This document shows positions 27,260-36,159 of a DNA stretch of 64,000 nucleotides, one piece after another. The notes below the pieces were generated by a model. That model worked only from the letters and a program-made list of their open reading frames with translations, had not been told where the DNA came from and ran no database searches. The stretch's first letter is position 1, and every line of letters starts with the position of its first letter. Source of the stretch: Lachnospiraceae bacterium JC7 (GTDB lineage Bacteria > Bacillota > Clostridia > Lachnospirales > Lachnospiraceae); NCBI GenBank assembly GCA_000513555.1, contig ALYD01000001.1, positions 206,223 to 270,222 of the forward strand. The letters are read 5' to 3'. The translations under genes were made by a program, and so were the position numbers.

Positions 27260-28618
27260 TCAGTCTTTTTTGAAAACACAGAGGTAGAATCCGTCAGATG
27301 GCTCACCCGGCAGGAACTTTCGCTCCTTTATAAGAGTGAATCCCGGAATCTCAAGGATGAAATCTCTGTTGTCCTCATTCTCCTCTTTACTGAGGGTACA
27401 GGTGGAGTAAACAAGCTTTCCGCCCGGTTTCACATAGCGTACCACAGTGGTGAGGATCTCTCTTTGAAGAGCCTGAAGCTCTTTTATACCATCGAGAGAG
27501 GCGCCGAAACGAATGTCGGGCTTTTTGCCGATTATACCGAGACCGGAACATGGAAGATCCGCCAGTACTATATCTGCTTTTCCTTCACCCTTTTCGTTAA
27601 TGAGTGACTCGTCAAGGAGTCTCGCATCAAAGGCTCTGGCTGAGATATTTTTCAGATCAAGTCTTTCGATGTTTTCCTGTATGAGTCTGACCTTGTCTTC
27701 TGTAAGGTCTCTCGCGTCAACGTGTCCTGTTCCCTTAAGAAGCTCTGCCACATGGCAGCTCTTTCCGCCCGGTGCCGAGCATACATCAACGATATAGTCT
27801 CCGGCCTTAGGATCGGCTTCGATGCCAACCTGCTGTGAAGCATAATCCTGGATGGTTATTTCACCGCTCTTGAAGAGCTTTGTCTTTGAAATATTGCCAT
27901 CCATCACTTCTGAATGACCGTCCTTGAAACGGACATAATTTTCCTTTGATCCTGTGAGGAACCAGCGGAGCATATTTTCTGTTTCGTCCTTGCCGTACAG
28001 CTTGCGGAGATAGTCATAGAGCCAGAGAGGTGTACTGAGTCTTATGTAGGCAGGAGTCTTTCCTGTATGTGCGAGATCGGCAAAGATGGTCTCCTTCTCT
28101 CTGGAAACGGAACGGAGAACACCGTTCACATAGCCCGAAAGGAAGAAGATCTTATTCTCGTTCTGTTCCTTGATGAAGTTAACAGCTTCATTGATGGCTG
28201 CACTGTCAGGCACCTTGTCCATATAAAGGATCTGGTATGAAGACATACGAAGAACAGTCCGTATGAGCGGATCCATGTTCTTCGTGTGGGTCTTGCTGAA
28301 TTTGTTAAGTATAAAATCAAGCTGAATACAGTACTCTATGGTACCCTCGACGAGACGGGTGATAAAAGCTCTGTCTCTTTCAGTGAGATTTGTATATTGA
28401 TGAAGCTGCTCTCTCAGAATGATATGGGAGAACTGCTTTTCCTCAAGAATTTTTATAAGGCTATGAACAGCAATAGACCGCGGTGTTACTGCGGTCTTTT
28501 TCTCAATCGTATTGTTTGTTTTACTGTCCTTCCGTCTGTTTAAGGAAGGCTTTTTTGAGGAGGAGCCGAAGCTTCTTTGTCCGGCTCTTCCTGTCAGATT
28601 TTTCTTTTTATTATCCAT
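27260..28618 (-). CDS. rsmB: 16S rRNA (cytosine967-C5)-methyltransferase RsmB
   Basis: 452 residues. A basic, Lys/Ser/Arg-rich N-terminal extension of about 45 residues precedes a NusB-like RNA-binding domain (residues ~48-180). The SAM-dependent methyltransferase follows, with VCSAPGGKS, LADLPCSGLG and the catalytic Cys in YSTCTLSKEEN. The start lies 9 nt after the upstream peptidase stop. The fmt-yugP-rsmB-rlmN order is conserved in Clostridia. Confidence 0.96.
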   Translation of the reverse strand: MDNKKKNLTGRAGQRSFGSSSKKPSLNRRKDSKTNNTIEKKTAVTPRSIAVHSLIKILEEKQFSHIILREQLHQYTNLTERDRAFITRLVEGTIEYCIQLDFILNKFSKTHTKNMDPLIRTVLRMSSYQILYMDKVPDSAAINEAVNFIKEQNENKIFFLSGYVNGVLRSVSREKETIFADLAHTGKTPAYIRLSTPLWLYDYLRKLYGKDETENMLRWFLTGSKENYVRFKDGHSEVMDGNISKTKLFKSGEITIQDYASQQVGIEADPKAGDYIVDVCSAPGGKSCHVAELLKGTGHVDARDLTEDKVRLIQENIERLDLKNISARAFDARLLDESLINEKGEGKADIVLADLPCSGLGIIGKKPDIRFGASLDGIKELQALQREILTTVVRYVKPGGKLVYSTCTLSKEENEDNRDFILEIPGFTLIKERKFLPGEPSDGFYLCVFKKD

Positions 28619-28627
28619 TTAATTACT

Positions 28628-29335
28628 TTATCTTCTTCTATCTCTTCCCTTTGCGATGAGGATCAAACGTAAAAGCTGCAGGATCGATGATGCCGCAGCG
28701 GCAACGTATGTAAGTGCAGCTGCATGAAGGACAGCCTTTACACCTGCAATTTCATCCTGTGTCATCATGCCGTTCTCCTGGAGAGTCTGAACTGCTCTTC
28801 TTGAAGCATCGAACTCAACAGGAAGAGTCAGGATCTGGAAAGATATAGCTACAACAAAAGCCATGATGCCGAAATTGATAAGAGGTGTCATTCCGATGAT
28901 CATACCGAAAATGACCAGAGGAATGGAAAATTTTGAAGCGATGGCACAGGCCGGAGAAATGGTTCTGGTAAGTACAAGAGGAGAATAACTTCTTGCATCC
29001 TGAATGGCATGACCGCACTCATGAGCGGCTACGCCGATGGCGGCTATGGATGTGCTGCCTATGGTGGACTGACTCAGATTAAGGACTTTTTTGCTGGGTA
29101 CATAGTTATCTGTAAGTTCACCTGCTATGCCCTGAACTCTGACATTATTGATTCCGTTTCTCTGAAGTATCATTTCAGCTGCCTGGGCACCTGTAAGTCC
29201 TGAACGGGACTGAACTCTCGAATACTTCTCGAAGGTCGATTTTACATTGGCGCTGGCGATCATACTTAAAGCCGCACCGATGAGAACAAGAATATATGTC
29301 CAATCAAAATACATTGGATAGCCATAACCGTACAT
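28628..29335 (-). CDS. Membrane zinc metallopeptidase (YugP-like, Zn_peptidase_2)
   Basis: 235 residues from the ATG at 29335, behind GGGAGG. The N-terminus is Tyr/Gly-rich (MYGYGYPMYFDW) and leads into the first membrane helix. The zinc site HECGH (HExxH) lies in AAHECGHAIQDA, followed by two to three hydrophobic segments and a likely third ligand in LPVEFDASRRA. Proteins of this family sit between fmt and rsmB in many Firmicutes. The natural substrate is not known. Confidence 0.92.
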   Translation of the reverse strand: MYGYGYPMYFDWTYILVLIGAALSMIASANVKSTFEKYSRVQSRSGLTGAQAAEMILQRNGINNVRVQGIAGELTDNYVPSKKVLNLSQSTIGSTSIAAIGVAAHECGHAIQDARSYSPLVLTRTISPACAIASKFSIPLVIFGMIIGMTPLINFGIMAFVVAISFQILTLPVEFDASRRAVQTLQENGMMTQDEIAGVKAVLHAAALTYVAAAASSILQLLRLILIAKGRDRRR

Positions 29336-29368
29336 AGTAAATCCTCCCATGTTAATCAAATAAGGAGA

Positions 29369-29480
29369 AAATGCCATTAGATGGCGCTATTCCATAGCGC
29401 CAAGGCATTTTCGTTTGATTTCACCTTTGCGGTGAAACCAGCCTCGCCGGCTGGCAACCGCGTTTCTATGAAACGTGGTT
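29369..29480. repeat. Cluster of four consecutive hairpins between fmt and yugP
   Basis: Four stems lie end to end. The first is a compound stem of AAATGCC/GGCATTT enclosing TGGCGCTA/TAGCGCCA (29369-29410). The second is TTTCACC/GGTGAAA (29419-29437) and the third is CCAGCC/GGCTGG (29438-29454). The fourth is an 11-bp stem with one mismatch (29456-29480) that includes the fmt stop codon. There is no strong T-run. The block could be a palindromic repeat element, an RNA-processing island or a weak terminator. Confidence 0.75.
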
Positions 29481-30456
29481 AATAACGATAGCCTCGCAGG
29501 AAATCTTCCGCTGTCATGCGCTTCTTTCCTTCAAGCTGAAGTTCGTTGAGTCTAAGATAATCCTCTCCGCAGGAAGCTATGAGAAGCTTCTTTTTATCGC
29601 TGAAAAGCTTTGCGGATTTTTCATGCTCTGCCTTTTCCGGGTCTCTGTCTGTTTCAAGAACAGATACCTCCTGAAGATCAAATTCCTTTATCTCAGAGGC
29701 TGTGAGAACATCCGCATCCCAGAGCTTAAGCTGCTTTCCTGAAAGGAAGGTATAAGCTGAAGGCCATGGATTGAGACCGCGGATCTTACGCTCTATCTCA
29801 ACTGCAGGACGTGACCAGTCTATAAGACCTGATGATTTTGTAAAGAGACCTACCTTTGTGGCGAGAGACGCATCCTGAGGAGTGCGGGTAAGTGTACCCT
29901 TTTCAATAGCCTCCAGAGTCTCGACAATAAGCTCTCCGCCCAGTGCCGCAAGCTTGTCAAAAAGGCTTCCGCCGGTCTCTTTTTTATCGAGGCGGAGCTT
30001 CTTCGTCATGAGGATATCTCCTGTATCGAGGCCTGCGTCCATCATCATGGTGGTGACACCGGATTCCTCGTCGCCGTTAAGCACTGCCCACTGTATAGGA
30101 GCGGCTCCGCGGTACCTGGGAAGAAGTGATGCGTGAACATTGATGCAGCCATACTTCGGAATATCCAGTATCTCCTGAGGAAGTATCTGACCGAAGGCGG
30201 TAACAACGATAACGTCAGGAGCCTGGTCTCTGAGGAGCTGTTTTGCTTCCTCGTCGGAACGGATCTTAAGAGGAGTGATCACGGGTATGCCGTAATTCTC
30301 GGCAGCGATCCTTACATCACTCTTCTGAGCCTCCCCGTGACGTCCCTTCGGACGGTCAGGCTGAGTAACAACGAGAGATATGTCATGACCTGCCTTATAA
30401 AGATAATCTAATGTTGACACCGCAAAATCAGGTGTTCCCATGAATATTACTTTCAA
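29479..30456 (-). CDS. fmt: Methionyl-tRNA formyltransferase
   Basis: 325 residues, slightly longer than average. The N-terminal formyltransferase domain has FMGTPDFAV, the catalytic NVHASLLPRYRGAAPIQ segment (Asn, His) and the Asp in GLDTGDI. The C-terminal OB-like domain binds the acceptor arm. The start is TTG at 30456, six bases after AGGAGG. It pairs with def just upstream, giving the formylation and deformylation enzymes of initiator Met. Confidence 0.97.
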   Translation of the reverse strand: MKVIFMGTPDFAVSTLDYLYKAGHDISLVVTQPDRPKGRHGEAQKSDVRIAAENYGIPVITPLKIRSDEEAKQLLRDQAPDVIVVTAFGQILPQEILDIPKYGCINVHASLLPRYRGAAPIQWAVLNGDEESGVTTMMMDAGLDTGDILMTKKLRLDKKETGGSLFDKLAALGGELIVETLEAIEKGTLTRTPQDASLATKVGLFTKSSGLIDWSRPAVEIERKIRGLNPWPSAYTFLSGKQLKLWDADVLTASEIKEFDLQEVSVLETDRDPEKAEHEKSAKLFSDKKKLLIASCGEDYLRLNELQLEGKKRMTAEDFLRGYRY

Positions 30457-30504
30457 ATCTTTCCTCCTGATAGGCTAAATAAGCTGAGCACTTCGAGATA
30501 TGCT

Positions 30505-30545
30505 TTTGAATCCTTCGGTACATTACACATACCGAAGAATTCAAA
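30505..30545. repeat. Hairpin between def and fmt without T-run
   Basis: TTTGAATCCTTCGGTA (30505-30520) pairs with TACCGAAGAATTCAAA (30530-30545) with one mismatch and a 9-nt loop. It lies 15 nt after the def stop and no sense-strand T-run follows. Confidence 0.65.
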
Positions 30546-30559
30546 AAGTATGTGAAGTC

Positions 30560-31075
30560 TTATGCTTCTTCCATTTCGTCCTCGTCGAAATCATATTCCT
30601 CGAGGTTTTCGTAAGTCACGTCCTCGAGCTCGCCCTCTACCTTTGTAGTGTAGAGAACTCCGTGTAAGTGATCGTTCTCATGAGCCATGGCTCTTGCAAG
30701 AAGACCCTCTGCATCGAACTCGTATGGCTCCATGTTGATGTCATAAGCCTTTACGTGAACCTTCATAGGACGGGTAACTACACCCTCCTTGCCCGGAACT
30801 GAAAGACAGCCCTCTTCGCCGGTCTGCTCTTCCTCGCCGATGGCTGTTACTGTCGGATTGATGCATACATAACGCTTTCCGTCTCCGATATCCACAACGA
30901 AAAGCTGACGAAGTATACCTACCTGAGGTGCGGCAAGGCCTACACCGTTAGCATCATACATGGTCTCAAACATATCCATGATGAGCTCCTTTGTACGGTC
31001 TGATACAGTCTTTATAGGCTTGCACTCCTTCTCAAGAATAGGATCGCCGATTACTCTGATTGTTCTTAATGCCAT
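30560..31075 (-). CDS. def: Peptide deformylase
   Basis: 171 residues. The three family motifs are GVGLAAPQVG, EGCLSVPG (metal Cys) and the HENDHLHG helix (HExxH; two metal His). An acidic tail ends the protein. It removes the N-formyl group from nascent chains. It lies between priA and fmt, with a GGGAG ribosome site. Confidence 0.97.
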   Translation of the reverse strand: MALRTIRVIGDPILEKECKPIKTVSDRTKELIMDMFETMYDANGVGLAAPQVGILRQLFVVDIGDGKRYVCINPTVTAIGEEEQTGEEGCLSVPGKEGVVTRPMKVHVKAYDINMEPYEFDAEGLLARAMAHENDHLHGVLYTTKVEGELEDVTYENLEEYDFDEDEMEEA

Positions 31076-31157
31076 TTTAAACTCCCTAAATATATATGGT
31101 TTATAATTGATTTATCATAGAAAGGATCATGAACAGTGATGTATGCACACAAGCCTT

Positions 31158-33173
31158 TCATTGTACATCGTAATTTAGCATGACAAATCCACGCTTATCA
31201 ATATTTCGTACTGAAGCAGTGAATCTATCCCTTAACTGAATAATTATATCATGCTCAGGATGTTTAATATACACGATTTTTCGGTATATGTCATTCACCT
31301 TGTACACGCTTGCATTGAGAGGACCGATAAATTCCGCCTTCGCAGCTTCGCATTCAGGTTTAAATGCCTCTGCCGCACTGGCGCTTATCATACTGAGCAT
31401 ATCCTCATCCTTTGACAGAAGCTGTATGGTCATGAGGTGTTCAATGGGCGGATATCCCATGAGCTTTCTGAAACCTATTTCCTTCTCATAAAACAGTCTG
31501 TAGTTCTGTGCGGCTGAAAGGGCTATGGAATAATGATCCGGCTGATAGGTCTGGATGATGACCTGACCGGAATCCTTGTCGCGTCCGGCTCTTCCTGCGG
31601 CCTGGGTTATGAGCTGGAAGGTCTTCTCGGAAGAATGGAAATCCGGTGCGGAAAGGCTCAGATCCGCAGCGATGAGACCTACCAGAGTCACGTCAGGGAA
31701 ATCATGTCCTTTTACTATCATCTGTGTACCTATGAGTATATCCGCCTTGTGACTTCGGAACTGCTCAAGTATCTTTTCATGTCCGCCCTTGTTCTTTGTA
31801 GTATCCGCATCCATTCTGAGGACCACGGCTTCAGGAAAGGCCTGTTTCACAAAGCTTTCCAGCTTTTCTGTTCCGAACCCGAAGGGAGCCAGATAAGGAC
31901 TTCCGCATGTCGGGCACTTTTTCATGACAGGTATCTCATATCCGCAGTAATGACATCTCATGATCCCGTCTCTGTGAAGAGTCAGGGATACATCGCAGTG
32001 AGGACATTTAATGGCCTGACCGCAGCTTCTGCAGGAAACGAAATTGCTGTAGCCTCTTCTGTTCATGAAGAGCATGATCTGCTCATGCTTATTAAGCTTT
32101 TCTGTTATGAGTTCATGAAGCCTGTCTGAAAAGATGCTGCGGTTTCCCTTCGCCAGCTCTTCTCTCAGATCTATGATCTCCGTCGTGGCGAGGCTTGAGC
32201 CTGATTTGGCCCTTCGGTGCAGCTCTATGAGAGCGACTTCCTTGTTTAAGGCCTGAGTATATATGTTCACGGATGGTGTGGCTGAGCCGTAAAGAACCGG
32301 ACAGTGGCAAAGCTTCGCCCTTTCATATGCCACATCTCTTGTTTCATATCTAGGGGCTGTTTCTGACTTGTAGGCACCCTCGTGTTCCTCGTCCATGATG
32401 ATGATACCCAGCTTCTCGAAGGGCGCAAACACTGCGGAACGAGGCCCCACCAGTATATCCACTTCTCCCTTTTCACATTTCATGTACTGTTCGAAGCGTT
32501 CTCCAATGCTCATTCGGGAATTAAGTATGGCCACACGGCCCTTAAATCTGGTGGATACTCTTATTACAGTCTGATATGTGAGAGAGATCTCCGGGATAAG
32601 CATTATCACCTTGTATCCCGCCTTAATGACCTGCTCCATAACATGAAGATAGACTTCGGTCTTTCCGGAACCGGTTATGCCGTGAAGGAGGTAGCGGGGA
32701 ACATCGGAAGCTGTTTCATCCACGCATTTTCTGAAGCCGTCGATGATAAGGTCCGCAGCTGCCTGCTGTTCAGGATTAAGTTCATGATACTCGTCCTTTT
32801 CGTCTGCATATCGAAGAAGCGGATCGATGCGGCGGGAATTCTTCCTTACTGCACGCTTCACGGGAAGAACTGTTTTCAAACACTGATTCATGGTTGTGCC
32901 GTATTCCGCAGACATCCATGATGCAAGATGTATGAGCTGCTCCTTCACCGATATGGCATCGTGCATCACGCTTTTTATTTCCTTCACCTTGGAGGGATCA
33001 TAGTCCACGTGCTCTGTAAGCCCTACTACATATCCTGTTTTTATGGCATTTGAAACACCAAAAGGGATAGAAACTCTATCCCCTGTTGAAACCTGCATCC
33101 CGTCAGGAATGCGATAAGTGTATGCCCTGTCCAGAGCATCGCTTGTGATATCGATTATTATCTGTGCGTACAT
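31158..33173 (-). CDS. priA: Primosomal protein N' (replication restart helicase PriA)
   Basis: 671 residues. The ATG at 33173 overlaps the murF TGA. The N-terminal 3'-DNA-binding domain is followed by the SF2 helicase with Walker A GITGSGKTE, DEEH, the GSATPS motif and QAAGRAGR. Eight cysteines in two zinc clusters lie in the CRSCGQAIKCPHCD to CPTCGS region. PriA reloads the replisome at stalled forks. Fusion by translational overlap with murF is typical of this cluster. Confidence 0.97.
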   Translation of the reverse strand: MYAQIIIDITSDALDRAYTYRIPDGMQVSTGDRVSIPFGVSNAIKTGYVVGLTEHVDYDPSKVKEIKSVMHDAISVKEQLIHLASWMSAEYGTTMNQCLKTVLPVKRAVRKNSRRIDPLLRYADEKDEYHELNPEQQAAADLIIDGFRKCVDETASDVPRYLLHGITGSGKTEVYLHVMEQVIKAGYKVIMLIPEISLTYQTVIRVSTRFKGRVAILNSRMSIGERFEQYMKCEKGEVDILVGPRSAVFAPFEKLGIIIMDEEHEGAYKSETAPRYETRDVAYERAKLCHCPVLYGSATPSVNIYTQALNKEVALIELHRRAKSGSSLATTEIIDLREELAKGNRSIFSDRLHELITEKLNKHEQIMLFMNRRGYSNFVSCRSCGQAIKCPHCDVSLTLHRDGIMRCHYCGYEIPVMKKCPTCGSPYLAPFGFGTEKLESFVKQAFPEAVVLRMDADTTKNKGGHEKILEQFRSHKADILIGTQMIVKGHDFPDVTLVGLIAADLSLSAPDFHSSEKTFQLITQAAGRAGRDKDSGQVIIQTYQPDHYSIALSAAQNYRLFYEKEIGFRKLMGYPPIEHLMTIQLLSKDEDMLSMISASAAEAFKPECEAAKAEFIGPLNASVYKVNDIYRKIVYIKHPEHDIIIQLRDRFTASVRNIDKRGFVMLNYDVQ

Positions 33174-34507
33174 CAAACTTTTTCCTGTCTGAATTCCTTT
33201 ACGATCTCAGACAATTTCATACTGTTGGAACCTTTAAATAAAACAACGTCTCCGTTCTTGGCAACTGCATGAATGGTATTATCGAGCTCTGAAAAATCAT
33301 TGAAATACTCGATGGTAGGCTTTTTTACGTTGTCTCTGTCAGAAGAGTCAAAGACGGCGTTTATGCCTGTTCCGATGCAGGATGCCTTTTCACCGAGAAG
33401 GAATACCACATCTATAGGGAGAGTCGCGAGGTATTCCCCCACCTCTCTGTGGTAATCGAGGGTCTTGTCTCCGAGCTCCAGCATATCCGCAAGGACAGCT
33501 ATCTTTCTGGTACCTTCGATCTGTGATAATGCTTCGAGTCCGGCCTTCATGGAGACGGGAGAAGCATTGTAAGCGTCATCGATGATGGTGACGCCGGATG
33601 TGGTTCTGAAGGTCTCTCCACGGCCCTGAACTCCTGTGAAAGACTCAAGCTTTGCCTTCGCGCCTTCGGTATCCACGCCCACATCTTCTGAAATATGCAT
33701 GGCGGCAGAGGCATTCTGAAGCATGTGATTACCCTTCACAAGAAGTGATAAGCTGTAATCCTTCAGTGAGTAATGTCTTATGTCAATGTTTTTATCCTGA
33801 GCGATACCGAACTCATGGAGCTTTTCTAAAGTCAGAGTTCTGAGTAAAGCATCGTCGTCATTTATGTAAAGGACGCTGTTGTCGGCTGAACCGTCAAGAA
33901 TATGAAGCTTCTCCTTTAAGATATTCTCCTGAGTCTTCAGATATTCGATATGGGCGATGCCGATGTTTGTGACTGCGGCAATGTCTACGCAGGCAACATT
34001 GGAGATCTTTGTCATCTCGCCCGGCTCTGAAATACCGAGCTCTATAACTGCGATATCAGCTCCTGAATGAGCCATCTGGAACATGGTGATGGGAACGCCC
34101 ACCTGAGAGTTGGCATTACCCGCAGTCTGAAATACCTTCATTCCGGCGCTGAGTGCCGCTGCGATCATGTTTCTGGTGGTGGTCTTTCCTACAGAGCCTG
34201 TGACACCGATGACCTTTCCCTGGAATCTGAGACGCTCCATGTAGCCTATTTCCTGAAGAGCTGTCTTTGTGTCAGGAACCTGATAGAACTTTACCTCAGG
34301 ATACTTTGCCTTAAGAGGTTCAATGTCTCTGGAAGAAAGTACAGCAACGGCACCGTTCTTTATAGCCATATCGATGTAGTCATGTCCGTCACTGCGCTCT
34401 CCGATGATGGGAACGAACAGTGCGTTATGCATCTCTTTTCTGGAATCAAGTACTATCTCCTCGATCCCTTCATCTGTAAAGCCAAAGCTTTTATCTGCAG
34501 CTATCAT
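33173..34507 (-). CDS. murF: UDP-MurNAc-tripeptide--D-alanyl-D-alanine ligase MurF
   Basis: 444 residues. The N-terminal UDP-substrate domain contains VLDSRKEMHNALFVPI. The central ATP-binding domain has GVTGSVGKTTTRN, and IELGISEPGEM and DDAYNASPVSM follow. It adds D-Ala-D-Ala to the muropeptide precursor. It lies 18 nt after murE and overlaps priA by one base of the stop. Confidence 0.97.
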   Translation of the reverse strand: MIAADKSFGFTDEGIEEIVLDSRKEMHNALFVPIIGERSDGHDYIDMAIKNGAVAVLSSRDIEPLKAKYPEVKFYQVPDTKTALQEIGYMERLRFQGKVIGVTGSVGKTTTRNMIAAALSAGMKVFQTAGNANSQVGVPITMFQMAHSGADIAVIELGISEPGEMTKISNVACVDIAAVTNIGIAHIEYLKTQENILKEKLHILDGSADNSVLYINDDDALLRTLTLEKLHEFGIAQDKNIDIRHYSLKDYSLSLLVKGNHMLQNASAAMHISEDVGVDTEGAKAKLESFTGVQGRGETFRTTSGVTIIDDAYNASPVSMKAGLEALSQIEGTRKIAVLADMLELGDKTLDYHREVGEYLATLPIDVVFLLGEKASCIGTGINAVFDSSDRDNVKKPTIEYFNDFSELDNTIHAVAKNGDVVLFKGSNSMKLSEIVKEFRQEKV

Positions 34508-34525
34508 ATAAAGTCCTCTTTATAG

Positions 34526-36019
34526 TTATAGATTGTATTTTTTTGCGGTCTCTTCGATCACTTCACTGTCAAGGAAATGGGTTCTTACGCCCTTTACTTC
34601 CTGATAGTCCTCATGGCCCTTTCCGATAACGGCGATCATATCGCCCTTTTCTGCATGGGTCATGGCATATTCGATGGCCTCACGGCGGTCAGGGATCTCT
34701 ACGAACTTTCCGCCGGCAGGAACAAGTGTAGACTTGATATCGTTAATGATATCCTCCGGCTCCTCGAAACGGGAGTTGTCGGCAGTCAGGATACTGAGAT
34801 CTGCAAACTCTGCAGCAGCCTTTCCCATGCCGTATCTTCTGTCCTTGGCTCTGTTTCCGCCGCAGCCGAAGACCACCACAAGACGCTTGGGCTCATACTC
34901 TCTCAGAGTGCTGAGGAGGTTTTCCATGGCCATCTCATTGTGGGCATAGTCTACGAGAACAGACATGTTGTCGTTCTTAAATGCCACCTCTGTTCTTCCG
35001 GCAACATGTACCTTTCTGAGGGCACTGAGTATCGCCTTCTGATGGATGCCTGCAAGAGTGAGACAGCTGATGGCTGACATGGCATTGTAGACATTGTACT
35101 TGCCAGGAAGATCAAGCTTTACATCAAGCTCAGTGCGGCCAAGTACATGGAATTCGATACCCACGAAATCACCGCTGTTCACAGGATGAAGCTTATCCGC
35201 CATGAAATCCGCGGTTTTCTTCAGTGAGAAGGTGTACATCCTGCAAGGTGAGCCTTCAAGGAGCTCCTCTGCATAGTCTGCATCCATATTGATGATTCCG
35301 ACCTTTGACTGCTTGAAGATACAGCTCTTGTAATACTTGTACTCCTCGAAATCCGCATGTTCATTCGGGCCGATGTGATCAGGCTCGATGTTAGTGAAGA
35401 TGCCGTAATCAAAGGTGATGGCCGAAACTCTGTGAAGCTTGAAGGCCTGTGAAGATGCCTCGAGAACCACGTGGCTGCATCCGGCGGTCACCATGTCTCT
35501 GAAATACTTCTGGAGGTCATAGGATTCAGGAGTGGTGTTCTTCGTAGGAATATGATTTCCGCAGTACTCCACTCCTGTAGTGCCGATATATCCGGCTGAT
35601 CTTCCGTCGGCTTCGATGATCTGCTTTATCATGTGGGCAGTTGTTGTCTTGCCCTTTGTACCGGTGATGGCGATGACTGTAAGATCCTTTGAAGGATAAC
35701 CGAAACGGGCTGCACTGATATGCGCAAGGGCCTCACGGGCGTTATCCACCCTTACGATGGTGATATCCTCGTTTATTTCGGAAATATCCACTGGAAGAGC
35801 CGAAGCTTCGTCCTCAACAACTATGGAAGTACATCCCTTTGCTATAACATCGGGAATGAACTGGTGAGAATCTGTGTTGGCACCCTTCATGCATACAAAA
35901 ACTGTTTCAGGAGCCGCCTTTCTGGAGTCAAATACTACTTCACTTACTTCCTGTGAAGCTGTGTCTCCGTGTAAAGTCTCATATGATAAATCTTTAAGCC
36001 AATCTGAAAAAATAGCCAT
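34526..36019 (-). CDS. murE: UDP-MurNAc-tripeptide synthetase MurE
   Basis: 497 residues from the ATG at 36019; the longer reading frame upstream runs through a palindromic intergenic block. The N-terminal VFDSRKAAPETVFVCMKGA domain, the Walker-type GTKGKTTTAH loop, the carbamylated-Lys region, DYAHNEMAMENLL and GKGHEDYQ are all present. The amino-acid-selectivity loop reads DNSR (residues 414-417) where meso-DAP enzymes have DNPR. Arg is kept, so DAP is the probable third residue, but the Pro to Ser change leaves some doubt. Confidence 0.95.
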   Translation of the reverse strand: MAIFSDWLKDLSYETLHGDTASQEVSEVVFDSRKAAPETVFVCMKGANTDSHQFIPDVIAKGCTSIVVEDEASALPVDISEINEDITIVRVDNAREALAHISAARFGYPSKDLTVIAITGTKGKTTTAHMIKQIIEADGRSAGYIGTTGVEYCGNHIPTKNTTPESYDLQKYFRDMVTAGCSHVVLEASSQAFKLHRVSAITFDYGIFTNIEPDHIGPNEHADFEEYKYYKSCIFKQSKVGIINMDADYAEELLEGSPCRMYTFSLKKTADFMADKLHPVNSGDFVGIEFHVLGRTELDVKLDLPGKYNVYNAMSAISCLTLAGIHQKAILSALRKVHVAGRTEVAFKNDNMSVLVDYAHNEMAMENLLSTLREYEPKRLVVVFGCGGNRAKDRRYGMGKAAAEFADLSILTADNSRFEEPEDIINDIKSTLVPAGGKFVEIPDRREAIEYAMTHAEKGDMIAVIGKGHEDYQEVKGVRTHFLDSEVIEETAKKYNL

Positions 36020-36061
36020 GATAAATATCGCTTTCTTTTTTGAATAAATATATAAGTGATA

Positions 36062-36150
36062 GTGATAGTCCGGATTGTTTCGTGCTTCGCACTCCCGCAA
36101 CCTGATCGAATATGCAAGCGAGCTTGCAATTCGACGGTCGCGGCGCAACA
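36062..36150. repeat. Palindrome-rich intergenic block between fhs and murE
   Basis: It contains GTGCTTCGCAC (36082-36092) and a 12-bp stem TCGAATATGCAAG / CTTGCAATTCGA with one bulge and a 4-nt loop (36106-36134). An outer pair, GATAGT/ACTATC, encloses both. No gene or T-run lies in it. The layout resembles a dispersed palindromic repeat or a structured RNA spacer. Confidence 0.65.
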
Positions 36151-36159
36151 CTATCCTGC

